A stretch of DNA of 64,000 nt from contig SCFE01000014.1 of assembly GCA_004352715.1 (NCBI GenBank), positions 1,506,441 to 1,570,440 on the forward strand, read 5' to 3'. The stretch's first letter is position 1. Each line of letters starts with the position of its first letter. The notes under the pieces were generated by a model that saw only the letters and a program-made list of their open reading frames with translations, was not told the origin of the DNA and searched no databases. Positions 1 through 12,057 of this stretch are shown piece by piece. Source of the stretch: Hofstenia miamia (lineage: Eukaryota > Xenacoelomorpha > Acoela). The translations under genes and the position numbers were made by a program.

Positions 1-405
1 ATCTGGTACACCTTCTCTTTCATTTTTAAAACAATATATTAAGTTAAATGAACGTTCTCAAAAATTTTTATGTTTAGATAAACATTCAAATAGTTTTCAC
101 CACATAGCAACTAAAATTTGGAATAACTTAGACCATGAAATTAAGAAATTTAGAAAAAAAGTGCGAACATTCCTTTTTCACAGACAATGCATACTTAATG
201 ACAATAATACACTACACTCCTTCGAACATTTGGTATGATCCTAGATAATGTACACATACACAAATCCCCAACAAACACACACCCCACAATTATATATGTA
301 TATGGTACTATTATTTTGTAAATAGTTTTTAGTTTATAATCTTGTACCCAAGATTTTTTGCAATAAATTGCTTTTGACTCTTATTATTATTATTATTAAT
401 GATAA
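1..405 (+). mobile_element. 3' end of a non-LTR retrotransposon (LINE)
   Basis: Bases 2-238 encode the last 78 residues of a LINE reverse-transcriptase ORF. The motif IATKIWNNLDHEIKKFRKKV followed by a Phe-rich tail is the usual 'W N x L P x x I' C-terminal block of CR1/L2/Jockey-type LINEs. The frame closes at TGA 236-238. A short 3' UTR follows, with AATAAA near 362 and a (TTA)n tail at about 380-400, the kind of microsatellite on which these elements terminate. The 5' part lies outside the window. What is seen is the reading frame and tail; the clade is inference. Confidence 0.7.
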
Positions 406-830
406 TAATAAAACAAAGCCTGACAATTCTATATCTTAAATTCATGCAGTTGTCAGAATTGACACACTTAATTAAAACTAATGAAAACAAAAGCAAATAA
501 CAGAAAAGTATCAGAAAACAAAATAACTGTTTTTCTATTTAAATTCTCACTATATGAGGCACTACAAATGCATTTAAAATGTGCAAAGTGGTCAAATTTC
601 GAGTGTTAAGATACATTTTAATATACTACGAAGAACTTATAGAATGATTTTTTCATCCGAAATTACATATAAGCAACAGAAAATTATATTCTGAATGTTA
701 TACTTACGTAGTCATTCCAATGTAATATTTGAATCTAAAAAATATTATATTGTTTGAAACATTTTAAAATACGTGGTAAATTCCACATGGCAACTACGTA
801 CTATGATATCAGCTAATAATAATATGACAG
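406..830. other. AT-rich spacer upstream of the first gene
   Basis: About 425 bases with no long frame and no recognised repeat. They should hold the promoter and 5' UTR of the gene that follows, and possibly a small upstream exon. The bases just before 831 end in ACAG and could be a splice acceptor, but there is no strong pyrimidine tract. Confidence 0.4.
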
Positions 831-3800
831 ATGAGGACATGCGCCGAGTTGCACTGCATTGAAGAATGGGATAGCGAAGAGCATAGCGTAGTAGAAGATG
901 ACATCATCTTGCGAATTGGAAGTGTGACTGTTGAAGACTCTCAATATAGAACTGCTTACTACTCTTTAAAGAATACTTTATTTCAACACTTGCCATCAAA
1001 TTATATTTCAGAACAAGACCCAAAACAACCGAAAACAGAATTGAAAACCGGATTTGGTGCAGTTACAGAAAATCTCGACATAATTTGTGAAAAGATAGAT
1101 GACTATAGTTCAGGAAATGTAGCAGCAGAAGAAATTGCAATAAGTAAAACTCAGTCACCTCTAGCTCTTGACAAAAGTGACTGCAAACGTCCACCCCAAA
1201 TTCACGATCAAAAACTAACATTAGATAGTCAGTCAACCTCATCCCTAGATAAGCTTAGACTTGAGAACAAACAAAGATCTAGCGACCAATTAACAAAAAT
1301 ATCTGACATTAAGAGATCTCTCAAAATGCAAAGCAAGCAGTCAGTTTCAGATGATAACACAATAGCAAAAACACCTAGTAATATTGAATATGTTGAAAAA
1401 ATTGGAGATGAAGGAATAGAAGCTTTATTTGATTTTCCAACAGAAAAAACAAATGAATCAATCCATACAGGTACAAAAGATGACGAAATGCAAGAATTAC
1501 AAAAAAATTTTAAGTCATCCATGTTCATGGCAGAAAAAGAAAGTGTTTCTAAGGATACTGACTGTATAATAGTTGATTCAATAGAGGAACTTAATACAAG
1601 TCAGTCACAAACATTAACAGATGACTCGGAAACTCAACAAATAACCACTGATATATCAAGTGAAAGAGGGAGCAGTGAAGATACAGATTCAAGCTGTAAG
1701 GATGTTGCAAATGAAAACTCAACCTTCTCCTTCCATGCAAAATTATCATTGTACAAAGCAAATGTAAAAATTTTTGTGCAGAATACAGGAGCTCTTCCAG
1801 TTGAGGAATGCAAAATTAAAATGCTGAACAAACTTTCAATCGCTAATGATGGATTACCATTTCCAGCACATACAAGTTTACAGGTGATGATCAAATCACC
1901 TGATCAAACTAACAAATTCAGCTTTGAATTTAATGATAGTGGCTATGATGTGAATGGAAACAGAGTTCAAGGAAAGAGCATTGAATTTGACCCAACTTCT
2001 TCAATACCTGATAAAAATAAAGAACAAAAAAAGTTTAGCAACAAGATGGGTAAAGTCAGTTTGGAAAATAATATTTCAGTATTTGATAAGAATATCAGTA
2101 ATAAAGAATTTGAATTCTCAGACGAAATAGACAATACTAATGAACAAACGGATATAAAAGTTGATGATATTTCAACTTCAGGTGATAGGTCTAGCCATGA
2201 TGATTTACAATCACCAATGAAAACCAGAAGTACTATTCAAGAAAATTTTGATTTAGTTGATGACCAAAGTGGTGGCCAACGATTATTAAATGATGCAATG
2301 AAACGCGATTCAACTGAAAGTGACAAAGTACCAGATCTGAGAACGGATGAAATTGATTTCAGAAGGGCATCTAAAGCCGAAAGTCTAGCTTCACCAAACA
2401 CTACAGTTAACAATAGATTACAAGAAAAAAGTGATGCTAGCAAAAAATCTATTGACGAACCTGAGCCCACTGTTTCTGCTTTAGAAGAAACACATGAAGA
2501 AAGTGGTGTTAAAAAAAAATCAATTGCTGAAGCAGTGCCCACTATTTCTAATTTTGAAGAAAAATGTGAAGAAAATGATTTTAACAGGAAGTCTATTTGC
2601 AGAACTGAGCCAACTGCTTCTGCTTTAGACATAACACATGAAGAAAGGAATGTTAACAGGAAATCTATTGATGAAACGGAGCCCACTGTTTCTGCTTTAG
2701 ACACAACCCATGGAGAAAGTGACTTAAATAAGAAATCAATTACTGAAATGGAGCCCACTGTTTCTGCTTTAGAAGAAACACATGAAGAAAGTGGTGTTAA
2801 CAGGAAATCTATTGATGAAGCTGAGCCCACTGTTTCTGCTTTAGACACAACCCATGGAGAAAGTGACTTAAATAAGAAATCAATTACTGAAATGGAGCCC
2901 ACTGTTTCTGCTTTAGAAGAAACACATGAAGAAAGTGGTGCTACTGAGAATGACACATTACAGGCGTTACAGAGCTTGGAAAGTGATGCAAAAATTGAGT
3001 GCACAACAGCTAGTGGACACTCACTTGACAATGATATAAATGATATTGATAACCTTGAAAATCAGGGGAAATCTGAAAATGTCATTCAAAGAACTTCTTT
3101 TGGAGCTGATAGCACTCCACAACTAGAACTTGTAAATGAAGAGGAGAATTGTATAAATCAAAGCTTATCTACGCCAATTGATAACCTTGTTTCCGAAAAT
3201 TCTAGTATTGAATCACTAGACTTGTCAAAAGAGAGACACAGTGTTCAAAGAATATCTCAGATTTTGGACCACAATTTAGGAGAGCTAAATTCTGTCATAG
3301 ATGATCCAAATAAGTCAAATGTGCAAGACGCAATACCCTTTGAAATTCCAAAGATAAGTAATAATGACGCTATAATTTCGGATGACAGTGTCCAGAATGT
3401 TAAAATTAATGAAGCAGCTAAACATGTTGAATTTTTTGTTAATGACAACATGGAAGTTGAAAGCAATGTAGAAAGTGAAGAAGAAATCTCTAGCTTTAGC
3501 AGTGCAGATGTTCCATTAATGACAGAGGAGTCAAATGCTTCACATTTCGTAATAAATATAGACATTCAAAATGAGTTTGCAGAACCAGTCTCCATAAAAT
3601 ATAAATGTTATTTTGATAACGCAACTTTTTTCAACTCAAATATTACCGTGAAATCAACCACTATCAATCTTTCAAGTACATTTAGAAATTCATTCGATGA
3701 AGTTTATAACAGTGATTTATTACATGAAGGCACTGAAAATATCCCTTCCGATCATTATGGAACAGTTGATGCAAATGCTTCAAGAAATGAGGACGCTCCA

Positions 3801-4028
3801 ACAGAGTTACAAGATGAGTCTAATTCAAGTTTTAGTGCGGTGAAGACTAATAACTTTTCTCGTGCCAGTTTGGAAGATAGTGACATTATCAGCTTCTCAG
3901 GATATAGTGAAATTCCATCTTCCTCATCATTCATGTCAGGAACTCCAACAATGAATGAATTATCTTCAATACCAGTTTGGCAACCTCGCCGTGTTCGATT
4001 TACACTTCGATTTCATTATCATGAATAA
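831..4028 (+). CDS. Acidic repeat-containing protein of unknown function, 1,065 aa
   Basis: One open frame of 1,065 codons ending in TAA, followed by AATAAA signals at 4024 and 4067, so the 3' end is probably real. The protein is acidic, rich in Ser, Glu, Asp and Asn, and looks largely disordered. Residues 538-705 are seven tandem copies of a 24-residue unit (consensus about KKSIDExEPTVSALEETHEE plus four residues). Two islands, at roughly 297-370 and 903-945, look beta-rich (each has a run of alternating hydrophobics with N-x-PV) and flank the repeat array. The C-terminus is basic-aromatic (RRVRFTLRFHYHE). No signal peptide or membrane segment is visible. I do not recognise the family. The start is the first ATG after in-frame stops, but a spliced upstream exon is possible. 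It lies tail to tail with the Rab gene, 297 bases away. Confidence 0.8.
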   Translation: MRTCAELHCIEEWDSEEHSVVEDDIILRIGSVTVEDSQYRTAYYSLKNTLFQHLPSNYISEQDPKQPKTELKTGFGAVTENLDIICEKIDDYSSGNVAAEEIAISKTQSPLALDKSDCKRPPQIHDQKLTLDSQSTSSLDKLRLENKQRSSDQLTKISDIKRSLKMQSKQSVSDDNTIAKTPSNIEYVEKIGDEGIEALFDFPTEKTNESIHTGTKDDEMQELQKNFKSSMFMAEKESVSKDTDCIIVDSIEELNTSQSQTLTDDSETQQITTDISSERGSSEDTDSSCKDVANENSTFSFHAKLSLYKANVKIFVQNTGALPVEECKIKMLNKLSIANDGLPFPAHTSLQVMIKSPDQTNKFSFEFNDSGYDVNGNRVQGKSIEFDPTSSIPDKNKEQKKFSNKMGKVSLENNISVFDKNISNKEFEFSDEIDNTNEQTDIKVDDISTSGDRSSHDDLQSPMKTRSTIQENFDLVDDQSGGQRLLNDAMKRDSTESDKVPDLRTDEIDFRRASKAESLASPNTTVNNRLQEKSDASKKSIDEPEPTVSALEETHEESGVKKKSIAEAVPTISNFEEKCEENDFNRKSICRTEPTASALDITHEERNVNRKSIDETEPTVSALDTTHGESDLNKKSITEMEPTVSALEETHEESGVNRKSIDEAEPTVSALDTTHGESDLNKKSITEMEPTVSALEETHEESGATENDTLQALQSLESDAKIECTTASGHSLDNDINDIDNLENQGKSENVIQRTSFGADSTPQLELVNEEENCINQSLSTPIDNLVSENSSIESLDLSKERHSVQRISQILDHNLGELNSVIDDPNKSNVQDAIPFEIPKISNNDAIISDDSVQNVKINEAAKHVEFFVNDNMEVESNVESEEEISSFSSADVPLMTEESNASHFVINIDIQNEFAEPVSIKYKCYFDNATFFNSNITVKSTTINLSSTFRNSFDEVYNSDLLHEGTENIPSDHYGTVDANASRNEDAPTELQDESNSSFSAVKTNNFSRASLEDSDIISFSGYSEIPSSSSFMSGTPTMNELSSIPVWQPRRVRFTLRFHYHE
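2442..2945 (+). repeat. Seven 72-bp coding tandem repeats
   Basis: Seven in-frame 72-base units make the 24-residue repeats of the surrounding protein. Units 4-5 and 6-7 are nearly identical at base level, which gives a 144-bp higher-order period, whereas units 1-3 have diverged. That suggests the array grew recently by unequal exchange or slippage of a two-unit block while the frame was kept. Confidence 0.85.
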
Positions 4029-4325
4029 AAATCTCTTGTACATATCATAGTTTCTTAGTATTATTTAATAAAACCTCAGTAATATAATTGTATTGGGGTT
4101 GCAATATCAATTTAAATGTAGGAAGCGTTGTAATTGAATTAATTCTGCTTGCTGAGATTTATTCATAACATAAATGGAGATATTGTACTTTATTAAAACC
4201 AACAAAATTGATAATTATTTATATACAAAATATTCACTAAACATAACAAGAGTGTTTAAAATAGAATTAAGGAAATTATCAATTTGCACTTAAAACAATG
4301 CTGTTTTGGTTTTTTTCTTGCCAAA

Positions 4326-4991
4326 CTAGCTGTCGTTGCAACATTTCCTTCTCTTCTTTTTATTGTTAAAGGGTTTTTTCGTAACGTCAATGACTTCATC
4401 CACATTACCAGACGGATCATCAGTAAACATTTTTTCGTTGTCTAATATTTTTCGAACCAAAAAATAGGAGGCTTCTGTGATTCCATTGCCTTCTTTGGCA
4501 GAAGTTTCATACCAATTAAGAAATCCTCTTTCTTTGCAATATTCTTGCATTTTAGCTGCATTATTTACAAGGCCATCTTTTACTAAATCGCATTTATTTG
4601 CCAATAGTACTGCTGGAATTGTAGATCCATCTGGCAAAAACACTTTACTATCTAAATCATTTTTCCATTTCCCGATTGCATCAAAAGTTGATGTCCGTGT
4701 CACGTCAAATACTAAGAATGCACCGACTGCATCTTTATAATACACGCGGGTCATAGGACCAAATCGTTCTTGTCCAGCAATATCCCAAAGCTGTAATCGC
4801 ACAACTGAGTGATCATCTAATTCCAAAATTTTTAGAGCGAAATCAACACCGATTGTTGCTCTATAATGTTGTGAAAAAAAATTATGCACGTATCTTTTAA
4901 TAATTGAAGTCTTACCTGTGCCAAGGTCTCCAATTACAAGAACTTTAAACAAATGTTCTTTCTTAATTGATCCCATCAATGATTCATTCAA
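4326..4991 (-). CDS. Rab32: Rab32/Rab38-family small GTPase
   Basis: A 221-residue intact Rab GTPase in one uninterrupted exon. Seen: P-loop GDLGTGKT (residues 21-28), effector region YRATIGVDFALK (43-54), the G3 motif WDIAGQERFG (69-78) with the Ile-Ala pair that marks Rab32/38 instead of the usual Thr-Ala, G4 NKCD (132-135), G5 ETSAK (162-166), and a basic tail KKKRRKCC followed by three residues, giving two Cys for geranylgeranylation. Known for the family: Rab32/38 direct traffic to lysosome-related organelles and contact mitochondria, with A-kinase anchoring described for Rab32. The long match from EHLFKVLVIG to AVGAF leaves little doubt about orthology group, but Rab32 versus Rab38 cannot be split in an invertebrate. 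The start precedes the conserved KEHLFK; MGSIKKEHLFK, five codons later, is an alternative. A retrogene origin is possible because no intron is seen. Confidence 0.95.
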   Translation of the reverse strand: MNESLMGSIKKEHLFKVLVIGDLGTGKTSIIKRYVHNFFSQHYRATIGVDFALKILELDDHSVVRLQLWDIAGQERFGPMTRVYYKDAVGAFLVFDVTRTSTFDAIGKWKNDLDSKVFLPDGSTIPAVLLANKCDLVKDGLVNNAAKMQEYCKERGFLNWYETSAKEGNGITEASYFLVRKILDNEKMFTDDPSGNVDEVIDVTKKPFNNKKKRRKCCNDS

Positions 4992-5640
4992 ATCACGGAA
5001 GCTGAATGTTTGTTGTATTTATATTAGTGTAACATTCGAAATATGAAGTAAGTGAGCGCTAGTGCAAATATTTCCGACGATGATGCAACGCATTGTTTCA
5101 TTTTTATACCAAGAAACAAAATAAAGAATGCAAGGGTCAACACTCATATTTAAAGAGGATGTTATTTGAATGTTTACTTGGTTTGGTTAGCATCCGTTTT
5201 TATATACACCAAGCGAGTTTAATTTAGATAAAAGTACATCAATAAATGTTAGCTTTCTAGAACTCATTAAAATGTTGAGATTTCAGGTCCCATTGGGTTG
5301 GCTGTGAACTTAAAGTTATTATTTATACCTGCATAACAAAAGCAAAAACAGTTTGTTCATCCAAGTGTAGAAATTTAATAAACATCATTTTATTTCCTAA
5401 TCCAATAAAAAATCTTGTAGTAAATAGCAAACTGATAGTACTTTGAATGACGATGTTTGTGTACATGGTAATCTTGATGCGCATATGTATAATCAGAAAT
5501 AATTATGCAAATGGTGATTCAGAATATTAATTTTTTCCAAAGTTGCTCCATAAATCGAATTTTAGGTTCACATGCTGTAAAATTTCTGTGGAGAATGGAT
5601 TACTAAACAGTTGTAGTTATTTGTTAATGATCTGGGCCTG
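4992..5640. other. Upstream region of the Rab gene
   Basis: About 650 AT-rich bases with no coding potential. They should contain the promoter and 5' UTR of the minus-strand Rab gene. I see no TATA box or conserved element that I would defend. Confidence 0.3.
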
Positions 5641-6270
5641 ATAATAACACCAAACCTCTCTTGGTCTGCTCACTATTTGAAGAAATTAAAAAGTTGTAGT
5701 TATCTTTTTTCTAATATTAAACGGAATATTCCATGCTTAACTCATTTTAAGATCAAGTTTACTCTATACAAATCATTGGTATTATCACGTATAAGTTACG
5801 GCTCAATTCTGATGGAATTATCCCCCTTCATAATTGACAAGCTAGAAGACTTTCAACATAGATGTTTTAAGTGGATACTACCAGGTCTTGATTATAAATC
5901 ACAATTGATACACTTAAACATGCTTCCGATACCTTATTATTTTCAGTTACTTGATTTAATATGTTTTAATAAGCTATTGAATGACCAATATGATTTGGAA
6001 CTATCAAAAATAATATCTGAATATCTACCAACAAATTACCATCTTCGTTCTTCAAGTCTTACCATTTTCAAATCAAAGGATATAAGAAAAGAATGAACCA
6101 GATCTTCTTATTTAAATAGAATTGCAATTCTTGCTAATTGTATACATCAAAATACTTCAATCAATTTATATGGGTCATTGTAACAAGTAAGAACATCATT
6201 AAAAGATTTCTTCCAACAACAGTTTTTAAATAACTTTAACTATTCCGTTAAAAACAACTGTAAGAAATAT
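5641..6270 (+). mobile_element. LINE fragment, reverse-transcriptase C-terminus
   Basis: Bases 5677-6096 encode 139 residues typical of the C-terminal part of L2/CR1-type LINE reverse transcriptases: YKSLVLSRISYGS, then LEDFQHRCFKWILPGLDYKS, then LNMLPIPYYFQLLDL. Beyond the stop, 6100-6230 still reads as the family's 'R I A x L A N C' and 'F x x x F N' blocks in the same direction, so the ORF is broken by point mutations instead of ending naturally. The 5' part is missing. It is a decayed copy with no expected function. Confidence 0.8.
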
Positions 6271-7424
6271 GCAATATGTTTATGTCGTTTCTTAATTACA
6301 TCTATCAAAGTTTATGTTTTCAATTGATTCAATAGTTGTTGTAGGACATTGTAGAGTATTTTCAATTTTTTTATTTGAAACATAAGAGATTCTCTTTTTA
6401 GCATAATATCGAATCAAATTGTAAATTACACAAAATATAAGTTCATAGCTTAAAGTTATCTACAATAAAAATGGTGGTTAATATTCAAACATATTTTTGG
6501 TAAACGGACAAAATCAAGATGCTTCTTTCATCCATCATTTTGCAGCAATAAGAATTTTAATCATAAGTTTCTTATGAAAGTTTAGTGATTAGACATAAAA
6601 ATATTTTTTACCAGTTGCGTATCAAAAATGTTAAGAAACAGCTTAAGCACCAAGATCAAAGAAGTCAAAACACAACATCGGTTGAAACAGAATCTCAAAT
6701 AGATTTACTCATAAATTCAATATAGATTAATAGGTCCTAATTCACAACTTCATCGGCATTAACGAAGAACTTCAAATCATTTTTGCTTAATGTCAAAACT
6801 TATAATATCTTTCTTAGTTGAGATTGGAAAATAATCATTTCATGTTCACTTATATTCAATACACTCATTATGAGATTAGATGTTTGTTTATCCTGTACTG
6901 CATTTTCCATCATATCATGCTGTGGATCAGTGCATCAAAATACATATTGCAGTCTAGCAAGTCCTACAACGTTGACGTGGGAAACAGATCATAACAAGAG
7001 CCATTTTTCGATGTTTTCCTACCTACTATCGTTCTCTTCAGCTTTCGTTTGCAGTGTTTCTCAGGAATTTGTTCAGAATTCAATTCCCCTGACACTACAC
7101 ACTGTAGCTATATAACATATAATATGGATGGCTACAAATCATTTCCAGTTGATATCAGTACTCGTACATATCCAAGAGCTGCACGTTTAACTGTTTGAGG
7201 TGTATGGCATATGCATTGAAATATATCTGCTGTTAGTAATCAATGAAATTAATCCATATGATTTACAGATTAACAGGTTTTCCCATGTTTTGAAAAAATA
7301 TAAATTCACCCTATTGAATGAACTCATTTTAAGCAAATATTGATAGTTGTTTAGTCCCACCTATTCTTAGAAATGAAGGACTACGTGTGTGTTTTGTTGG
7401 GGGACTGATAAAGATTAGTTATTG
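6271..7424. other. Intergenic DNA, nothing recognised
   Basis: AT-rich, no supported gene. An 81-codon open stretch at 6870-7115 has no recognisable motif and is probably chance. Confidence 0.3.
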
Positions 7425-7454
7425 CCAAGGGCTTCTAAATTTAGAAGCCCTTGG
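7425..7454. repeat. Perfect 30-bp palindrome
   Basis: The 30 bases read identically on both strands: outer arms CCAAGG/CCTTGG, one spacer pair G/C, and a 16-bp core CTTCTAAATTTAGAAG. It shares its exact architecture with the palindrome at 45912-45941. It could be a cruciform-forming site, a dyad protein-binding site or a minimal hairpin repeat. Confidence 0.9.
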
Positions 7455-7719
7455 ATATTGCCAACTACAATACTAAGTCAATTTGCGTAAATGTCTGTTG
7501 AACCAAATTAGCAAATTTTGTACTTCATTGAAAAAGGTTTCAGGACTTGATGAACAATTGAAATTCCAGTTTACAAACTATTTCCTCTATAAAATTTACA
7601 TAATACGCGTTGTTTTAAATTTAAATTTTAAATAACGGTAGATTAGATTTATAAATGCAATCATTTTTATTTTTTAGACTTGGTTGGAAGGATTTTATAT
7701 GTAGAGAGAGAGAGATATT

Positions 7720-9130
7720 TATGTCACCTTAAGTGCAACCAAAGGTTGAAAAATATAAGGTAATAACTATAAACTACCATTTACAAATATATATTTATAT
7801 ATATGTCTATATATGTTTATATATCTATAATTTCCCATATGTAACCAAATTCATTGCTGCTATTTGACTATAGACAAAACTTTTCTCCATTCTGGAAGTT
7901 CGATGAGGGAAGGAGTAATCACGAATGTTACGTAAATTATAATCTAAATTCCGTATGTTTGGCACAAAATGACTCAGTGGGTGATTTTCTTTGTTTTGGA
8001 TTTTTTGCCAAAGTTTAGTACAGCATGAATTTCGTCGATCACTTAGAGATTGACACTTGCTGATAAGACATGCTGCTTCATATTTAAAATTTGGAAAAAT
8101 TATCCTCAGAGCACGCTTTTGAATGCGTTCCAAATCCTTTGATTGTTCTTTAGTTATTGCGTTGCTCCAAACGGGTGAACAGTACTCTAGAATAGGGCGT
8201 ATTAATGATGTGTAGATTTGGATTAGATGAGATGAGGGAATATCAACCCTTTTAAGAATTCGGAGAAAATTCAATCTTTTGGCGGCTTTTTTAACCATGT
8301 GCATAATATTTTCTTCTCATGTGAGATTGTCTTGAACTACTAATCCAAGGAGTTTATCTGATTGAACTCGCTGAATACTATCATCTGTTATTTGAACTTC
8401 AGATGGCAAGTTGAAGTTATGCAAGGGACAAATAGTAATTTCTTTTGATTTTATTAAATTAAGTTGCATAAGCGATTTGCTGGCTCAATTTTTAACTTTG
8501 TGAACTAAACATTCAGATTCTGAAGGACTATCATGCGAGCAAACTTCCCAGATTGTTAGATCGTCCACATATTTGACTCTGTTGGGCCAAAAACCCATTA
8601 AAGAGTTAACAAAAAGTATAAAAAGCCAAGTTCCAAGTTTGGTTCCTTGAGGTACTCCTGCATACAACGTATTCCACAATGAAAGTGTTCCGCAAGGTAA
8701 ACGAACTCTTTGTTGACGACCAGATAAAAAGCTTATGATACAGTTGCATGTATAGTTGCTAACGTTAATTTCTCTCAGTCTGTTAATTAATATTGGATGA
8801 CTAACTAAATCAAAAGCCTTTCTGAAGTCAATTAAAAATATTCGTATGTATTGCCCAGTGCTTTCCAATTGATTTATCCAATTACGTGTCATATCAAGGA
8901 GTGCGTATAGGGTGGAACGACCCGGGATAACTCCATATTGTTTGGGATCTAGACTGCTACATATTTTTTCAATAAGTTCCTTTTCCAATAAAACCTCTTC
9001 TGCTATTTTCGCAACAGGGTGTGTTATAGAAATTGGTCGAAGATCTTTTCTTACGTTTTTAACCGGCTTATTTTTCTCTAACCAGGTCTAATTAGCGCAT
9101 GTAAAGGGGAAGCATTATACGTTGAAAATG
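7720..9130 (-). mobile_element. Decayed, 5'-truncated LINE
   Basis: A minus-strand LINE reverse transcriptase in two main open pieces. The upstream piece (about 9085 to 8485) starts at RKDLRPISI, continues through DPKQYGVIPGRST, the first catalytic block FLIDFRKAFDLVSHP, GVPQGTKLG, and the catalytic box KYVDDLTIW. After a stop near 8484 the downstream piece (8304-7825) has the connection domain (YTSLIRPILEYCSPVWSN) and the C-terminal cysteine-rich tail. The 3' end runs into a TATATG-rich simple sequence near 7790-7830. It is of the same broad CR1/Jockey-like type as the old LINE at 18.5-23.8 kb. The endonuclease domain is absent, so this was a truncated insertion that later mutated. Confidence 0.85.
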
Positions 9131-11766
9131 AATGATTTAATAAGGCAGATATGGGAAATGCCAGTTCATAACAGTATTCTTTGAGATTTTTAAGTAACTT
9201 TATTTTGCCGTTTAGTATAATATTTTGGTTTAAATTTTAGTTTGCATTAAATTAGATGATCAGGGAAGTAACAGAAGTGGTCTCATGTTCATTAATTTGT
9301 AAGCTGAAACATATATATTTGGTTATGTTATTAAAACTAAAAAAATTCCTAAGAAACAACGAATCGAAATTCCTGTAGCATGTAGCACTAATTAGCTTCT
9401 GAAATTATAATGAATTATTCTTTCAACTATCACAATAATGAATTGGTGCTAACATTATCAACAAAACTTAAAGCAATAATACATTCCTTATATGTATTTT
9501 ATATGGTGTATAATTGCAAGGGTGATGCTAACTTTTTGAATTGTTTTATTTTCACTGATCTGAGAAAATTTTTTTTCCAAATTTCATTTTTGTTTGATTG
9601 ATGAGCCAACCAAAGAGTTGCACTCCTTTTCCTTTTATCAATGAAAATAAAATTCCCGTACTGAATGACCAGCCCCAAAGACGGTTTGAATTAAATAACG
9701 AAGGTATTTAAAATTTTAGCAAGCACTTCTTAAATCCTCTATAATACGTTGGAATGATTTATATAGAGGTTTTTCAATTGAATGAATTAAAGATACTTTA
9801 ATACAATGTCAAAATTGTTTTCTATGAATTTGAAAATACTTGAATTCAAATTAAAGAACTTAACCATCACCCCAATTCAACTAAGTTAGAACCTTATAGA
9901 TCAAGTATATGATGTTATAGATTGTTGTTTATAAACGTCTTCAGATTTCCAATCAGCATAAAAAATTATTGTTAAAGTAATTTCTGAATAATGATATTTT
10001 CTCCCTCATCTTCTTCTTTTACGTACTCTCATTGAATAGGATTTCTTCTTTCAGATAAAAAATGTTGCTATTGATATGTAAATACTTTTCTCACTTTCTA
10101 CATTATAATTTGCATCTGTAACCGTGGCAGGCAGCAACCACGATAGAAGCCGTTCCTGGCCTTAGACTCTAAAATGTATAAAAAAATTCACCAAATTTTT
10201 CAGAATTTATCTGGGCTTTTACTCACCTCCTTGAATAAAACTCCTATTTATTGTAAAAACCCTTTTTAATTCAGTTTAAAAGTAAAAGCAAAAATTAAAC
10301 TTGCGACTGTTAAAATTCGAATTACACTTAATTCTTTAAGAAAATTATCAGCCCTTTTTTACTCTTTATATTGCCAATATAATTTTTTTTAGCCCAAAAC
10401 AATTATTTGTCTACATTATTACTTATTAATATTTATTTATTATATATTATTATTTTCTAAAGTTAGCGCTTTCTACAATAACCAGAAAAAAGTATGCAAA
10501 AGCTCACTATTAAGCACTGACTGTTAAATATTTGTTTTTCCTTGTCGAACATAAAAATAATTTTTTACTAAATTATGTAACTTTAAGTTCACACATATGC
10601 ATTGATAACGGATCTCGGTATTTTTCAGCAGCAACTATTGTTACTTAGGCAGTTTTGCTCACATATCGTAGTATTGGTGGTTCGGACGTTGCAATAAAAC
10701 TAAGCAAAAATTGTAATCCTTATTTTAGACATTAGCTAGAAAAAAAATACCACATACAACATATTTATACTTTCGAGATGTCATAGTGTAAACGTGAAAT
10801 ATCCAAATATAATAAACATCTTCCATAATTTCAGTACTCCAAGAAACATTGCATCTCACACTATTGAAGGCAACGTACTTCAGTTTCTATCTCTGTATGA
10901 GAGGAAATCTTCGTTAAACTCAAGGGAAAAATTTTCTTGTTGTAAACAAAGACATGAAAAATGAGGCATATTTTTTGACATTAACACAGTTTGCTCGTAT
11001 TATGCTGGCAAAAGGATTTTCCGACGGGATTATTACCACGGTCATGTTGATTTTGTGTTTACAGCGTCCTATACGTCTTTAATAGGACATCTCAAAATAA
11101 GTTTCTGCATAATTGGCAATTTGGTATCTCTCTTAATAGCTGAAATTGTGGATGAATTATTCCTTTTTGACGCCTTTCTTTAAAATTTAGCTTTTCAAAT
11201 CTTTGCATAGACCAAAGCTTTTCGGTTTCGCAGAAATTTCGAGCGTCATCTTTTAAATTCAGGATGGAAATCATACAAATTAAGACAACATACCATCATT
11301 TAAAATCCGGAGATGCCTCTTTTTCTGCATTGTTTGGAATAGTGAATTAGCAAACTGAAAGAAACATCAACTACTTTAAACGTAAGAAACAATATATGAC
11401 TAATAAAGTAAAAGAAAAATCAATGGTTCATGTAACGTCAAGCCCCACAAAATATCAGGCGTTATAAACACAAATTGAAAAAATAATAGAAAATTCCTAC
11501 TTGTTTAAAATGTTAATTTTTTTGAAAAAAAAATAAGATACTCAAAATTTGGTATCCGGCGTTACAGGCTTCACAAAACAAGAATTTCTTTACACCCTCA
11601 TTGCTATGTGTTGCAGCTAAATTACCAAGTCGTCTAGAATTACAAAATGATGTACTGCCTGCGTGTCCCATGGAAAGAAAATTCATAATTGGCCAAAGTG
11701 GAGTGTGTCACAAAATATATTTGAGCCATTATAAGTGTAAATTTTAGTAGAATTTCTCTTAGCTTT
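9131..11766. other. Intergenic DNA, nothing recognised
   Basis: 2.6 kb of AT-rich sequence with only short chance frames. No RNA gene or repeat that I can support. Confidence 0.3.
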
Positions 11767-12057
11767 TGAATGGCAGCAGACTATTGACCCATGACCCGAC
11801 CCGAACAGATTCATTGTATGGTTGAACCACGACCCGACCCATGGGTCAGAAACAATGTCATTACATCATAGGACTTATATAGCATAGAAGCTTGTAGAAT
11901 AGAAATGCATTGTTAGTTTTCCACTATATTTCAGGGAAATCCTTCAAACAATACATTTTTCTGACCCAGCAATTTTAAAAAATTTTAACCATGACCCGAC
12001 TCGACCCAACTTTTCTTTGCCCACTTAGCAGGTCGGGTTGACCCGTTTGCCACCTTG
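11767..12057. mobile_element. Possible hAT-type MITE
   Basis: A 290-bp block whose ends are inverted and rich in GGGTC/GACCC. On the left, TGGCAGCAGACTATTGACCC leads into ATGACCCGACCCGAAC. The reverse complement of the right end reads TGGCAAACGGGTCAACCCG. Internal copies of GACCCGACC face inward. This is the look of non-autonomous hAT elements, but no clear 8-bp target duplication is visible and the outermost bases match poorly. Confidence 0.4.

Noticed and set aside
2237-3031. Long minus-strand open frame opposite the first gene
   Set aside because: It is the antisense shadow of the 72-bp repeat array; the plus frame is longer, continuous on both sides and followed by polyadenylation signals.
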